Positions 8,470-17,330 are shown, counted from the stretch's first letter. The stretch: DNA of 64,000 bases from Halocynthiibacter sp. SDUM655004 (GCF_026015885.1 NZ_JAPDUG010000002.1:558001-622000); one strand, 5' to 3'. Notes: generated by a model not told the origin, from the sequence alone. Program-made: numbers and translations.

Positions 8470-9633
8470 CTATTCAGCGCGATCCAGTGTTTCGACTGAA
8501 AGGATTGTCGGCAAATGTCGCGCGATCTCCTGCCATGTTTCGCCTTCGTCAAAGCTCGCGAAGACCGAACCTGAATTTGTTCCGAAATAAACTCCCACAG
8601 AGGAGCGCGTATCCGTTGCCATTGCCTGCCGTAGCACAGTGAAATAACAGGCGTCTTGCGGTAGCCCGTCTCGCATATCCTGCCAACTATCTCCACCATC
8701 GCGAGATCGCCATATCGCAGCCGCAGCATCCGGCGGAAAACGTCCTTGACTGTCACCATTCAAAGGCATCACCCAGATTGTTTTTGAGTCCGCTGGATGT
8801 ACAGCAATTGGAAATCCAAAGGTCGAGGGCAAACCTTCAGTAATATTGTCCCAACTGCGCCCACCATCAGACGAGCGCCAGACTCCGTGATGATTCTGCT
8901 GATAAAGAAGATCATCTTTGCCGCTGGCACGCACCATATTATGCACGCAATGGCCCGTTTCGCCGTTTTGCGGCGCTGCCGGATGATCATGACCGTCGCA
9001 GCCTTCAGCATTTGATAAGCGATTTCGGCGATCCCAAGTTTTGCCGCCGTCTTCTGTTGCAAACACACCAGCCGCCGAGATGCCGACCCAGGCTTTCTTA
9101 GAGTTGTCAGGGTCTGGCACAATCGTGTGCAATACAAGGCCAGCGGCGCCCGGGTTCCAGCTCTCGGAAGACGGATGATTGGTTAGCGCTTCAACTTTGG
9201 TCCACGTTTCACCATTGTCGGCACTTTCAAGCAGGGCTGCGGGCTTGGTTCCCGCCAAAAGTCGCCCGTGCTCATAATTGAGCGACCAAATCTGTGAAAT
9301 CTCGTCCGTGAATGGAAGCGGCGTATCGGTCCAACCGATCATTTCTGCAAAGCCCTCATCCTCTGCGGCCCATTGATCGATCAGCCCTTTTGACAGACGT
9401 GTTACGCTCCAATTCGCTCCGCCATCATCGGACCGCCAAACACCGGCCCCATTCCATTCTCCGCCACCGCCGGCCCAGAGCGTACCGGTATTTGCATCAC
9501 CAATCACGTGGTTGATTGGCCAGCCATCGCAAAAAGGACCGCTGACCTTCCAATCTTTTCGATCTTCACCACCAGTGAGCAAAAACACGCCTTTTGTCGT
9601 GCCAAGCAATACATTCGTACCCGTTACGATCAT
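8470..9633 (-). CDS. BNR/Asp-box repeat protein, sialidase-like beta-propeller fold
   Basis: A 387-residue protein with at least six Asp-box repeats, seen as SDDGGANW, SADNGETW, EDGGKTW, SSDGGRSW, SRDGGDSW and FDEGETW. These mark blades of a beta-propeller, as in sialidases, sortilin and plant photosystem assembly factors. The ATG at 9633 is preferred because GAGGTGG stands in the right place before it; an ATG 30 bp upstream is the alternative. No signal peptide is seen, which argues against a secreted glycosidase. It converges on the sugar locus and is unlikely to share its promoter. The function is not known. Confidence 0.82.
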   Translation of the reverse strand: MIVTGTNVLLGTTKGVFLLTGGEDRKDWKVSGPFCDGWPINHVIGDANTGTLWAGGGGEWNGAGVWRSDDGGANWSVTRLSKGLIDQWAAEDEGFAEMIGWTDTPLPFTDEISQIWSLNYEHGRLLAGTKPAALLESADNGETWTKVEALTNHPSSESWNPGAAGLVLHTIVPDPDNSKKAWVGISAAGVFATEDGGKTWDRRNRLSNAEGCDGHDHPAAPQNGETGHCVHNMVRASGKDDLLYQQNHHGVWRSSDGGRSWDNITEGLPSTFGFPIAVHPADSKTIWVMPLNGDSQGRFPPDAAAAIWRSRDGGDSWQDMRDGLPQDACYFTVLRQAMATDTRSSVGVYFGTNSGSVFASFDEGETWQEIARHLPTILSVETLDRAE

Positions 9634-9754
9634 CACATCCACCTCGCTATGCTTAACTAGCATAGCACGCAGCGCTCAATTTTAACATTTTGCCGCGCGC
9701 TGATCGCGTTCGATCGCCAAAAGATGGCTGAGCGCTTACATGACTAGGGCTTTT

Positions 9755-10240
9755 CTATTCAGCTTCATCCATCTTGGCTGCATTCAACTGGGCATATTTT
9801 TCGGCTCCCATACGATCGTGCAAATCGAGTTGAGTTTCGAGAAAATCAATATGTCCTTCTTCATCTGCAAGAAGCTCTTCGAAAAGTTTCATGGAAACGA
9901 AATCGCCCTCTTCCTGACAGCAAATACGCGCTTCTTTGTACAGATCACGAGCGCTCACCTCGGCGGCGAGGTCACATTCCAGCGTTTCGCGCGGGGTTTC
10001 ACCGATTTTCAGTGGGTCAAGCTTTTGCAAGTTTGGATGGCCGCCGAGGAAGATGATGCGCTCGATCAATTTGTCAGCATGTTCCATTTCTTCAATGGAT
10101 TCTTCACGGCTCTTCTTTGCCATATGCGCCAAACCCCAGTCTTCCTGAAGCCGATAGTGCAGCCAATACTGACTCACCGCAGTTAATTCGTGACGCAGTG
10201 ATTTGTTGAGATATTCAATAACCTTCTGATTTTCTTTCAT
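9755..10240 (-). CDS. bfr: Bacterioferritin
   Basis: A 161-residue haem-containing ferritin that oxidises Fe(II) and stores iron in a 24-subunit shell. All expected ligands are in the expected places: ferroxidase residues Glu18, Glu51, His54, Glu94, Glu127 and His130, plus Met52, the axial ligand of the intersubunit haem. GGAGG precedes the start. It overlaps the bfd gene by 26 bp, so storage and release proteins are co-translated. The C-terminus extends a few residues past the E. coli protein. Confidence 0.97.
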   Translation of the reverse strand: MKENQKVIEYLNKSLRHELTAVSQYWLHYRLQEDWGLAHMAKKSREESIEEMEHADKLIERIIFLGGHPNLQKLDPLKIGETPRETLECDLAAEVSARDLYKEARICCQEEGDFVSMKLFEELLADEEGHIDFLETQLDLHDRMGAEKYAQLNAAKMDEAE

Positions 10241-10481
10241 AACGTTCCTCCGAAATAAGAGTTGTCCGCAAATTGCTCAGTTCAAATGGTACTTCGAGGT
10301 TAGCATTGCTGCGCATCGTGTCTAGGAAAAGAGGCATGCAACCTCCGCAATCAGCAGTTTTCCCCAACGCCCGATAGATTTTTCCGGGGCTAATGATTGC
10401 CTTGGAATCTGCAGCCCGCATCCAATCAATGGCCGAATGAATATCGTGGTCTGTGATTTTCATACATTGGCAAACAATCAT
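10215..10481 (-). CDS. bfd: Bacterioferritin-associated ferredoxin
   Basis: An 88-residue [2Fe-2S] protein of the BFD family. The cluster ligands are visible as MIVCQC at the N-terminus (Cys4, Cys6) and CGGC near residue 46. Bfd binds bacterioferritin and passes electrons to its haem so that stored iron is released. It is the first gene of the bfd-bfr pair and overlaps bfr by 26 bp. Iron-responsive control is expected, but I see no clear Fur or Irr box in the 189 bp upstream. Confidence 0.93.
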   Translation of the reverse strand: MIVCQCMKITDHDIHSAIDWMRAADSKAIISPGKIYRALGKTADCGGCMPLFLDTMRSNANLEVPFELSNLRTTLISEERYERKSEGY

Positions 10482-10670
10482 CGCAAACTCTCGCCTCGAA
10501 CCTAAATTTCAGTTCTGCGGTCGGAAACGAAGCCGCAGCGCGCGCATTCCTGACTTCTTTTGTCAGAAATGTCAATCACAGCTCGGCTCAAGTGATTTCA
10601 GAGCAAATGTTCGCCAAAGGCTCTAATAGCGCATAGCTCTCAAGCTTCCGAAATGATCATTTAATGAAAT

Positions 10671-11660
10671 TTAGACTCTGTCAGCTTCCGCACTAAAGAG
10701 AGTATGGCATGCTCTTCCTTTAGCTTTTGATGCGTAGAGAGCAGCATCAGCATCTCTTAGCATCTCGCGAATAGTCGGAGCGCGATAAAGGTCTGTCAGG
10801 GTCGATCCAAGACTGCATGAGATGTTGCAACTATTCCCCTCAAATACAATTGGCTCCTGAATTCTGCGGATCAATCGCGCGGCAAGTTCACTCAAGCGGT
10901 CTCGGTTGACCAACCCTTTGAACAATAGAATGAACTCGTCTCCCCCGACCCGCGCCAAAATGTCATCCGCACGAGTTTCTTCCCTCAGGATGTCAGCAAC
11001 GCGGATTAAAACGTGGTCGCCGGCAGCGTGACCAAAGCTATCATTCACCTTTTTGAAGTAGTCCAGATCCATATTAGCAAGCGCAAAAGGCACTCTGTTT
11101 TCAATTAAGTAAGACAGATGCAACTCCAACGATCGCCGGTTATTTAGCCCAGTTAAACCGTCAGTTGCGGCCTGCTCTTCCGCCGCCTCTTTCTCGCTCT
11201 GTAGTCTCTCGTTCAACGCAAAAACTTCCGCCATCGCCAATCCCTTGGCCTCGACAAGGTAAAGCATTTCGATAGCGAGATCGGTTGGGGAAAAATCGCC
11301 GCTCGTGAGATCATAATTCCGTACTGCATCCATGACAGAAATGCCGAACGATAAGTTCACAAGCATACCCATTCCATCGGCCGCCGGAACGACCAAACCG
11401 GTGAACTGCGTCGAGCTATCTTTCCGGCAACGAAAGTGCAGCTTCAACCCGACAAGCTCGCGTAAGTTTTGGGTGCAACACACGGATTTCGGCCTCGACA
11501 CCTCGAGTACTTCAAAGAATTTGGCCCCGATGACCTCGTGCGGGAACAATTTAAGAAATGTATCCCCGGCGCTTTGAATGAGACCGCTCTCAGAAACATA
11601 AACGAACAATGGCATCAAGGTGTTGCATTGCTCGAATGCCAATTCAATTTTACCCATCAT
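10671..11660 (-). CDS. Diguanylate cyclase with HNOBA-like sensor domain
   Basis: A 329-residue cytoplasmic c-di-GMP synthase. Residues 1-140 form a PAS-like domain resembling the H-NOX-associated HNOBA domain, residues 140-160 a helical linker, and the C-terminal half a GGDEF domain. The active site GGDEF is intact and preceded by the inhibitory-site RxxD motif (RADD, five residues upstream). The upstream H-NOX gene overlaps by 4 bp, so the pair probably forms an NO-sensing complex that adjusts c-di-GMP output. No membrane segments are seen. Confidence 0.9.
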   Translation of the reverse strand: MMGKIELAFEQCNTLMPLFVYVSESGLIQSAGDTFLKLFPHEVIGAKFFEVLEVSRPKSVCCTQNLRELVGLKLHFRCRKDSSTQFTGLVVPAADGMGMLVNLSFGISVMDAVRNYDLTSGDFSPTDLAIEMLYLVEAKGLAMAEVFALNERLQSEKEAAEEQAATDGLTGLNNRRSLELHLSYLIENRVPFALANMDLDYFKKVNDSFGHAAGDHVLIRVADILREETRADDILARVGGDEFILLFKGLVNRDRLSELAARLIRRIQEPIVFEGNSCNISCSLGSTLTDLYRAPTIREMLRDADAALYASKAKGRACHTLFSAEADRV

Positions 11661-12262
11661 GCCTGCCCAATTTTCTCAGACAGCTTAAATGCCCGCCCTT
11701 CGGCAAATTCGACATCCAAAAGCTTAATTGAAATACAATGGAAGCGTCCGCTTATGCCCGCGTAATCAAGAAGCACCAAAGCTCCGTAATCGTCTGCCAT
11801 CGCTCGGAGCATTCCAACCAGAACGAATGAACACCCTCGTGAAAACCGTTCATCGGGATGGTAGCACCCCAGCCGAAACTCCCGGGCATTCAGCTCGTCT
11901 AACTCCAACTGCGGAAGTTCCAGCGTTTCAACCGCGAGCTTCGCGCGACCATGTAGATCATCCAGCGAATGCAAGAACTCCGTGAATGTCTCCCCGCCAA
12001 AACGCAGAAGGCGGCGCAGTGCAGCCACGCTTGGATGAGAAACGAGATATGTCCCCAAATCTTCGCAAAGATCGTCCACTGGCCGCCCCGTGGATTTTGA
12101 AAGCGCTCCCAGTAGTGAAAATACAGTTTCGTCGGGATAAAGAAGCATGGTCTCGAAATTAGAGACCTTCAACCCGGCACGCTGGATCACGCGCTCCCAA
12201 ACCTGAACGCCGTAAATATCGTACACGAAGCATTGTATGGACCGGTTAAACAATCCGTGCAT
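11657..12262 (-). CDS. H-NOX (haem NO-binding) sensor protein
   Basis: A 201-residue H-NOX/HNOB domain protein. It starts MHGLFNRSIQCFV, has YPDETVF near residue 42, and carries the proximal haem ligand His104 in LDDLHGRAKL. The haem-propionate clamp, normally YxSxR, reads Tyr134-His-Pro-Asp-Glu-Arg139: Tyr and Arg are kept but are one residue further apart and the Ser is missing. An AAGGGG ribosome-binding site precedes the start. It is coupled by ATGA overlap to the diguanylate cyclase, the known arrangement for NO control of c-di-GMP. The altered clamp could change haem affinity or distortion. Confidence 0.9.
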   Translation of the reverse strand: MHGLFNRSIQCFVYDIYGVQVWERVIQRAGLKVSNFETMLLYPDETVFSLLGALSKSTGRPVDDLCEDLGTYLVSHPSVAALRRLLRFGGETFTEFLHSLDDLHGRAKLAVETLELPQLELDELNAREFRLGCYHPDERFSRGCSFVLVGMLRAMADDYGALVLLDYAGISGRFHCISIKLLDVEFAEGRAFKLSEKIGQA

Positions 12263-12368
12263 GGCTTACCCCTTAGCTGCCCATTCATGGCTAGGGAAAA
12301 AGCATTAATAATTGCCGAAGTTTTTCAGAGTGACTAAAATTGAGGAGATATTGAGCTCGCGCTCTTCT

Positions 12369-13133
12369 TTAGACAGGTGCCTGACGTACTTCGGAACCGC
12401 TCGATTTATGTGCAGACTTCAATGGTAAGTCGACCGGCATTTGAGCTTCAATCCACGCTGGTAGGTGGCCAACATGCGGCAGCACTGCATCTGCGAATTG
12501 CTCCAGCTCCGACGCTTTGGCCATGCCTGTTAGAACCGCAACTGTTTTCATTCCCGCAGAGCGTCCGGCCAACAAGTCGTGGCGAGAATCTCCGACCATC
12601 ACGATTTGGTCTGATTTTAGCGACGTACGAGAGGCAAATGCCTTGCACATTCCTGGAGCTGGCTTCGCACCAAATCCCGAGTCAAAGCCAGCAATAAAGT
12701 CAAAAACATCTTCTATACCGGTTGATCGAAGATGTGCACGTGCAGGGGCTTCGGCATCGTTTGTAGCAACACCAAGAGCCAATCCACGCGCAGAAAGTCC
12801 CCGCAGAAGTGGGCGTAAGGGGCAAGCTTCGATCATAGTTGCTCGGGCGGCGGCTTGGTTGGCATAGCTAATAAACCCTTCTCGCCCTTGTCCTGGCAAA
12901 TGGGGCAACAACGCCTCCGCGATATCAGCTGGCGTCCCTGCCACAACAAGCGAGTCGCGCTCGAATTTACATGTATCCGCGTTAAAGCCGACCGCTTTTG
13001 CCAAAGCTCGCCTCTTGGCTGCGTCGCCGCCGGAAAGGTCCGTCAGAAACCCAAGCGTCCAGCGCTGCCACGTCGCCTTGAAGTCAAAAAGCGTGCCGTC
13101 CTTGTCAAAAAGGACACCCAAAATTTCGGCCAT
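12369..13133 (-). CDS. HAD-family phosphatase (phosphoglycolate phosphatase-like)
   Basis: A 254-residue haloacid dehalogenase-superfamily hydrolase. Motif I is FDKDGTLFDF at residues 8-17 with the nucleophilic Asp, and motif IV is VMVGDSRHDLLAGRSAGM near residue 190. A helical cap lies between them as in Gph-type phosphatases. The start at 13133 is preferred over one 96 bp upstream because AGGAG stands immediately before it and motif I then falls at its usual place. It is divergent from the marR-rdhA unit with about 125 bp between. Its substrate, a small phosphorylated metabolite, cannot be told from sequence. Confidence 0.88.
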   Translation of the reverse strand: MAEILGVLFDKDGTLFDFKATWQRWTLGFLTDLSGGDAAKRRALAKAVGFNADTCKFERDSLVVAGTPADIAEALLPHLPGQGREGFISYANQAAARATMIEACPLRPLLRGLSARGLALGVATNDAEAPARAHLRSTGIEDVFDFIAGFDSGFGAKPAPGMCKAFASRTSLKSDQIVMVGDSRHDLLAGRSAGMKTVAVLTGMAKASELEQFADAVLPHVGHLPAWIEAQMPVDLPLKSAHKSSGSEVRQAPV

Positions 13134-13241
13134 ATCTCCTCCCAGAGAACTCCGATGAGATCGCGCAGTAGTTTCAAGCCTTTTTGTAACAGTTTCAACC
13201 GTGACATGCAGAAACTTTAAATTTGACACCGTGCAATTTAA

Positions 13242-13254
13242 TTGACAATGTCAA
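13242..13254. promoter_or_regulatory. Palindrome next to the marR start, probable MarR operator
   Basis: A perfect 13-bp inverted repeat, TTGACA-A-TGTCAA, ends 3 bp before the ATG of the MarR gene. A possible -35 (TTGACA, 13223-13228) stands upstream, so the palindrome covers the region where the -10 or start point would be. Autorepression by the neighbouring MarR protein, controlling rdhA in the same transcript, is the simplest reading. The role is inferred. Confidence 0.62.
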
Positions 13255-13257
13255 CTA

Positions 13258-13725
13258 ATGACGCAAACAGTCCCCTACTCTCTCCACAATTCCCTCGGGT
13301 ATCAGGTTAGCCGAACCGCGCGCCTTCTTGAGCGTGGTTTCGAATCCGAATTGCGCCGGATCGGACTGACGCGGCTTTCTTGGTGTACTTTGCTCGCCGT
13401 TGAGAACGAGGGCTTACGCCACCCCTCAGATATCGCGGAGTTTATCGGGATTGATAGAACGGCAACCTCGCGCGCGCTCAAAGGGATGGAGGTGGCAGGC
13501 CTTATTTCAAGGGAAAAGGAGCCGAAATCAAACGGCGGCGACGGTCGCTCGAAATTGATTACCATAACGGCTAAAGGCAAAGACCTACTCCGTATCGGAA
13601 CTGAAGCCGCTCGCGCGAACGCTGATAAGTTCGAAGCCAAGCTATCTGAACCTCAACTTGAAGAATTTCGCGCTCTTCTCCTCTGCCTTCAGCAGGATGA
13701 AGGCAGCGAGCTATCGCACATCTGA
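13258..13725 (+). CDS. MarR-family transcriptional regulator
   Basis: A 155-residue winged-helix regulator. The HTH covers about residues 55-85 (HPSDIAEFIGIDRTATSRAL) and the wing about 88-108, with the dimerising helices at both ends. It lies 16 bp upstream of the reductive dehalogenase gene in the same direction, so both are probably one operon. MarR-type proteins commonly bind phenolic ligands and regulate aromatic catabolism, which suits a dehalogenase acting on halogenated phenols. A perfect palindrome beside its own start codon suggests autoregulation. Confidence 0.9.
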   Translation: MTQTVPYSLHNSLGYQVSRTARLLERGFESELRRIGLTRLSWCTLLAVENEGLRHPSDIAEFIGIDRTATSRALKGMEVAGLISREKEPKSNGGDGRSKLITITAKGKDLLRIGTEAARANADKFEAKLSEPQLEEFRALLLCLQQDEGSELSHI

Positions 13726-13741
13726 CGCTTAGGGAACGACC

Positions 13742-16700
13742 ATGGGCAAACTATTCTCCTACGCTAAACGGCCGTTTTCGCTCGGTGGATTTCCGCTTGA
13801 AAAACTTTCGCGCGCCGAAACGTTTGACGAGAAGGCCCTTTCTCCACAGATGGGTTTGCGATTTGAGACCGACGACAACCTTTCGATTATTCGCGCTATG
13901 CGGGAATATCAGGCCATGCTGGACGCCACACGTGAGGGCATGGTCAAAAAAGAGATCGCCGAGATTCCGACCGATCTGAAAGAACGCGCCGATCATTTAA
14001 AATCCTTCGGGTACTTTTGCGATGCTTCCATGGTTGCAACTTGTGCAGTTCCAAAATCCGCATGGCTTAACGAAGCAACCGAGAACCCTGATGTGGCGCG
14101 CCTTGCGGAAAAAATCGAGACGATGCAGCCCAAAAGCATGGCCGCCGGTGTTGATGTCATTATGGCTGGACTAAAGGAGTCGATGCGGCTTCCTCCGAGT
14201 GGTTGCGAGCACCATACCCATGCAATTGTGTTTCTCTACGATCTTCCACGCCCTGCACGCCCCAACGAGTCGGGAACCGATTGGATTATCGGAGCCGAAA
14301 CCCACCGTTCATGTTTGCGCGCGGCCGAGACAGCAGTGACGCTTGCAAGCTACATCCGCAGCCTCGGATACGACGCCCGCGCCCATAGCGAAGCAGCAAG
14401 CAACGTCCATTTGCGGCATCTGGCAGGTGTCTCTGGCCTTATTGACGCATCGGGCCGCAATCCGTTTGTCGGCGAGAACTACGCCCTTGCAGTGGTTACA
14501 ACCACCCTCGAACTCGACGCAGACAAACCATTAGCCGAAGGCGCGACGCCGCCAAGCAGCTACACGACCGGCTTTGGCCGCCACGCACAAAGCGCATCCC
14601 GCCGAGACCCCTATACTAAACGCGATTATGCTCTTGGCCCCCATCCCTTTGAAACGCTCAAACGGGTAGATGACCCGACCACGTATATTGATGCGGAAAA
14701 CGTCGCACGCGTTCCGAAACGCGCAAGTCTTTTTGTGCGCGCGCTGTTTGGCGACATGGGTAAAAAAGTTCAGGACGCTGCGAAAAACGGCAACTACGTG
14801 CGCAAATCTGCGTCGGCGTTTGCGTTCAGGCCATCGCTTGGAGCATTTCTGCTTCTTCAAGATGGTGAAGCGGCAGAATGCGTACATGAAACTGCGCAAA
14901 ATGCTGAAAATAATGCACAAAACATAAAAGCTGCGCTCTATTTCCTAGGCGTTGATGCTGTCGGGCTCTCTGCTTGTCCAGATTATGCGTATTACAGCCA
15001 TGACACCGCCGGAAATCCAATCAGTCCTTACCACGAAAACGCGATTTCCATGATCGTTGACCAAGGGCACGAGACTATGGAGGGCGCAACCGGAGACGAT
15101 TGGATCGCCTGTGCCCAAAGTATGCGCGCCTATCTTCGTTTCTCACTTCTTGGTGGTGTGATCGCACAGCACATCCGCAACCTTGGTTATACCGCGCGCG
15201 TGCATTCGGTCATGGACGACGAGGTGCTGCACCCACCGCTTCTACTGCTCTCTGGTCTTGGCGAGGTAAGCCGAATTGGTGAGGTCATTCTCAATCCGTT
15301 TCTTGGGCCGCGTCTTAAATCAGGTATCGTAACCACCAACATGCCAATGACGCATGACAAACCCATTGATTTCGGCCTCCAGAAATTTTGCGACCGATGC
15401 AATAAATGCGCGCGTGAATGCCCCTCTGGCGCAATCACCGCTGGCCTGAAGGCGATGTTCAACGGCTATGAAATCTGGAAGAGCGACAGCCAGAAATGCA
15501 CCACCTATCGTATTACCAACGAAGCCGGAGCCATGTGTGGGCGCTGCATGAAAACCTGCCCTTGGAACCTTGAGGGGCTGTTTTCCGAAGCGCCATTCCG
15601 CTGGGCCGCGATGAACTTTCCATCGAGCGCCAAGGCTTTGGCTAAGATTGATGACGCGCTTGGAAACGGCGAAGTTGTAGAGGGCAAGAAATGGTGGTGG
15701 GATCTTGAAATGCGCGATGACGGCGCTTACCGCCCACCTCTGAAACCTCCGAGCGATCGGCCCCTACAGAAGTCTCTAGACTTGAAGTTCGAAGATCAAA
15801 CTCTGGCGGTTTACCCCGCACCGCTCGCGCCGCCGCCATATGCTTGGCCCTTCCATATGGATAGAGAGGCCGGCATCAAGGCATATAAAGCCATGATATC
15901 GGCGCAAGAGCATAAGGCCCGTCGCGCCAAAGGAATTCCAGCAGAACACATCTACTCACCCTCGGACGAGGACTCGCCAGTGATGCAGCTCGTCATCTCT
16001 AAAGCCGAGCAGATGAGCCCGCTGGTCACGAAGTATGAATTTGCGTCACCCGATGGCGCGCCGCTCCCTGAGGCAACGGCGGGCGCACATATCGACGTTG
16101 TCGTCGCCCCAGAGTTCTTCCGCCAGTACTCGCTATCCGGTGACCCTGCAGACCGATCCAAATACCAGATTGCAGTCCTCCGAGAAGATGAAGGGCGAGG
16201 TGGCTCTAAGCTCATGCATAGGATTTTCACCGAAGGCCGCCGTGTCTTTATCTCAAAACCGATTAATCACTTTCCATTGGTCGAAGATGCTTCCATGTCA
16301 TATCTGATGGGTGGCGGGATTGGCATCACGCCGATGATTGCAATGGCACATCGATTGCATGCCCTTAACAAAGAGTTTTCAGTACATTACAGCTGCTCAA
16401 ACCGACAAGACGCAGGCTTTTTGAACGATCTCGCCCAAGTACCGTGGAAGGATCGCGTCAGCATTCATATCTCCGAAGAAGGCACACGCGCAGATTTGGG
16501 GAAACTCCTCAAATACCAACCAGAGGCGCACATTTATACATGTGGCCCTGACGCATACATGGACGCTGTGCTCGAAGCCGCAAAAGTTAACGGTTTCCCT
16601 GAAAATGCGCGCCATCTTGAGTATTTCGCGGTTCCGGATGCGCCAGATTACGTTAACCATCCGTTTACGCTCAAACTATTAGACGGCACGCAGGTTAACG

Positions 16701-16921
16701 TTTCGTCCGAAGAAAGCGCGGCTGACGCGCTGATCGCACGCGGGTATCAAATCGACCTGAAATGCTCTGATGGCCTCTGTGGGGTCTGTAAATGCGGCTA
16801 CATAAGCGGCGAGGTTGAGCACCGTGATTATGTGCTCTCCGAAGCTGAAAAAGAGAACACTTTGATCCTTTGTCAATCCCGCGCCAAAGGCAAGTCCGTG
16901 GAGATTATCCTCGACATGTGA
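13742..16921 (+). CDS. Self-sufficient cobalamin-dependent reductive dehalogenase fused to NAD(P)H reductase
   Basis: A 1059-residue cytosolic fusion protein. Residues 1-540 are a cobalamin-binding reductive dehalogenase region with two similar halves (about 150-280 and 400-545). Residues 550-606 hold two [4Fe-4S] clusters, Cys550/553/556/560 and Cys586/599/602/606. From about 747 follows a phthalate-dioxygenase-reductase-like module: flavin motif RQYS at 794-797, nucleotide-binding GGGIGITPM from 857, CGPDAYM from 934, and a plant-type [2Fe-2S] site, Cys1008/1013/1016/1044. No Tat signal and no RdhB anchor gene are seen, unlike respiratory dehalogenases. The layout matches aerobic catabolic enzymes such as BhbA, which remove halogen from brominated phenolic acids using NAD(P)H. 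The substrate here is inferred. Confidence 0.93.
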   Translation: MGKLFSYAKRPFSLGGFPLEKLSRAETFDEKALSPQMGLRFETDDNLSIIRAMREYQAMLDATREGMVKKEIAEIPTDLKERADHLKSFGYFCDASMVATCAVPKSAWLNEATENPDVARLAEKIETMQPKSMAAGVDVIMAGLKESMRLPPSGCEHHTHAIVFLYDLPRPARPNESGTDWIIGAETHRSCLRAAETAVTLASYIRSLGYDARAHSEAASNVHLRHLAGVSGLIDASGRNPFVGENYALAVVTTTLELDADKPLAEGATPPSSYTTGFGRHAQSASRRDPYTKRDYALGPHPFETLKRVDDPTTYIDAENVARVPKRASLFVRALFGDMGKKVQDAAKNGNYVRKSASAFAFRPSLGAFLLLQDGEAAECVHETAQNAENNAQNIKAALYFLGVDAVGLSACPDYAYYSHDTAGNPISPYHENAISMIVDQGHETMEGATGDDWIACAQSMRAYLRFSLLGGVIAQHIRNLGYTARVHSVMDDEVLHPPLLLLSGLGEVSRIGEVILNPFLGPRLKSGIVTTNMPMTHDKPIDFGLQKFCDRCNKCARECPSGAITAGLKAMFNGYEIWKSDSQKCTTYRITNEAGAMCGRCMKTCPWNLEGLFSEAPFRWAAMNFPSSAKALAKIDDALGNGEVVEGKKWWWDLEMRDDGAYRPPLKPPSDRPLQKSLDLKFEDQTLAVYPAPLAPPPYAWPFHMDREAGIKAYKAMISAQEHKARRAKGIPAEHIYSPSDEDSPVMQLVISKAEQMSPLVTKYEFASPDGAPLPEATAGAHIDVVVAPEFFRQYSLSGDPADRSKYQIAVLREDEGRGGSKLMHRIFTEGRRVFISKPINHFPLVEDASMSYLMGGGIGITPMIAMAHRLHALNKEFSVHYSCSNRQDAGFLNDLAQVPWKDRVSIHISEEGTRADLGKLLKYQPEAHIYTCGPDAYMDAVLEAAKVNGFPENARHLEYFAVPDAPDYVNHPFTLKLLDGTQVNVSSEESAADALIARGYQIDLKCSDGLCGVCKCGYISGEVEHRDYVLSEAEKENTLILCQSRAKGKSVEIILDM

Positions 16922-16957
16922 GCTATGGCTTTTTGCCCGTAACCCATTGATATAAAA

Positions 16958-17236
16958 TCAAGTCCAAGAAACATCCTGGCCGCCTGGGAGTGCAATGCGT
17001 GTTTGCTTGAGCGTTTCAAATGGCCACCCCATCGCGGCACAAAGGTCCATGACCCACTTGTCGTCCAACATCACGAAATCCAGCACCGACCCAAGATATT
17101 CTGGGTCTTCCGCTCCAGCACGCACATCTTTGGCGCTCGCGCCCGTTGAACCAAGGAATACATCCCAAAGTTCCTCGTTACCGGCAAGCCACCCTAATGC
17201 TTGAATTGCCCGCACTTGCGCAGTTTCTGGATTCAT
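16958..17236 (-). CDS. DUF3572 family protein
   Basis: A 92-residue, acidic, probably cytosolic helical protein of the DUF3572 family common in Rhodobacteraceae. Recognisable pieces are MNPETAQVRAIQALGWLAG at the N-terminus and DKWVMDLCAAMGW in the middle. It is convergent with rdhA (37 bp between) and divergent from the pleD-like gene. This order next to a PleD homologue is common in alphaproteobacteria, as I recall. No function is assigned to the family. Confidence 0.85.
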   Translation of the reverse strand: MNPETAQVRAIQALGWLAGNEELWDVFLGSTGASAKDVRAGAEDPEYLGSVLDFVMLDDKWVMDLCAAMGWPFETLKQTRIALPGGQDVSWT

Positions 17237-17330
17237 CGACTTTTACACTCTTTGGAAAGGAAATTTTAACTAATCTAACCAAATATGAAACGCAACGGTA
17301 GTAAATTGAGTCAAATTCGCGGGGAATGAC

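Noticed and set aside
9671-9736. Inverted repeat AGCGCTCA ... TGAGCGCT between the BNR gene and bfr
   Set aside because: The loop is about 50 nt and AGCGCT is itself a palindrome, so the pairing is probably fortuitous; no terminator-like T-run.
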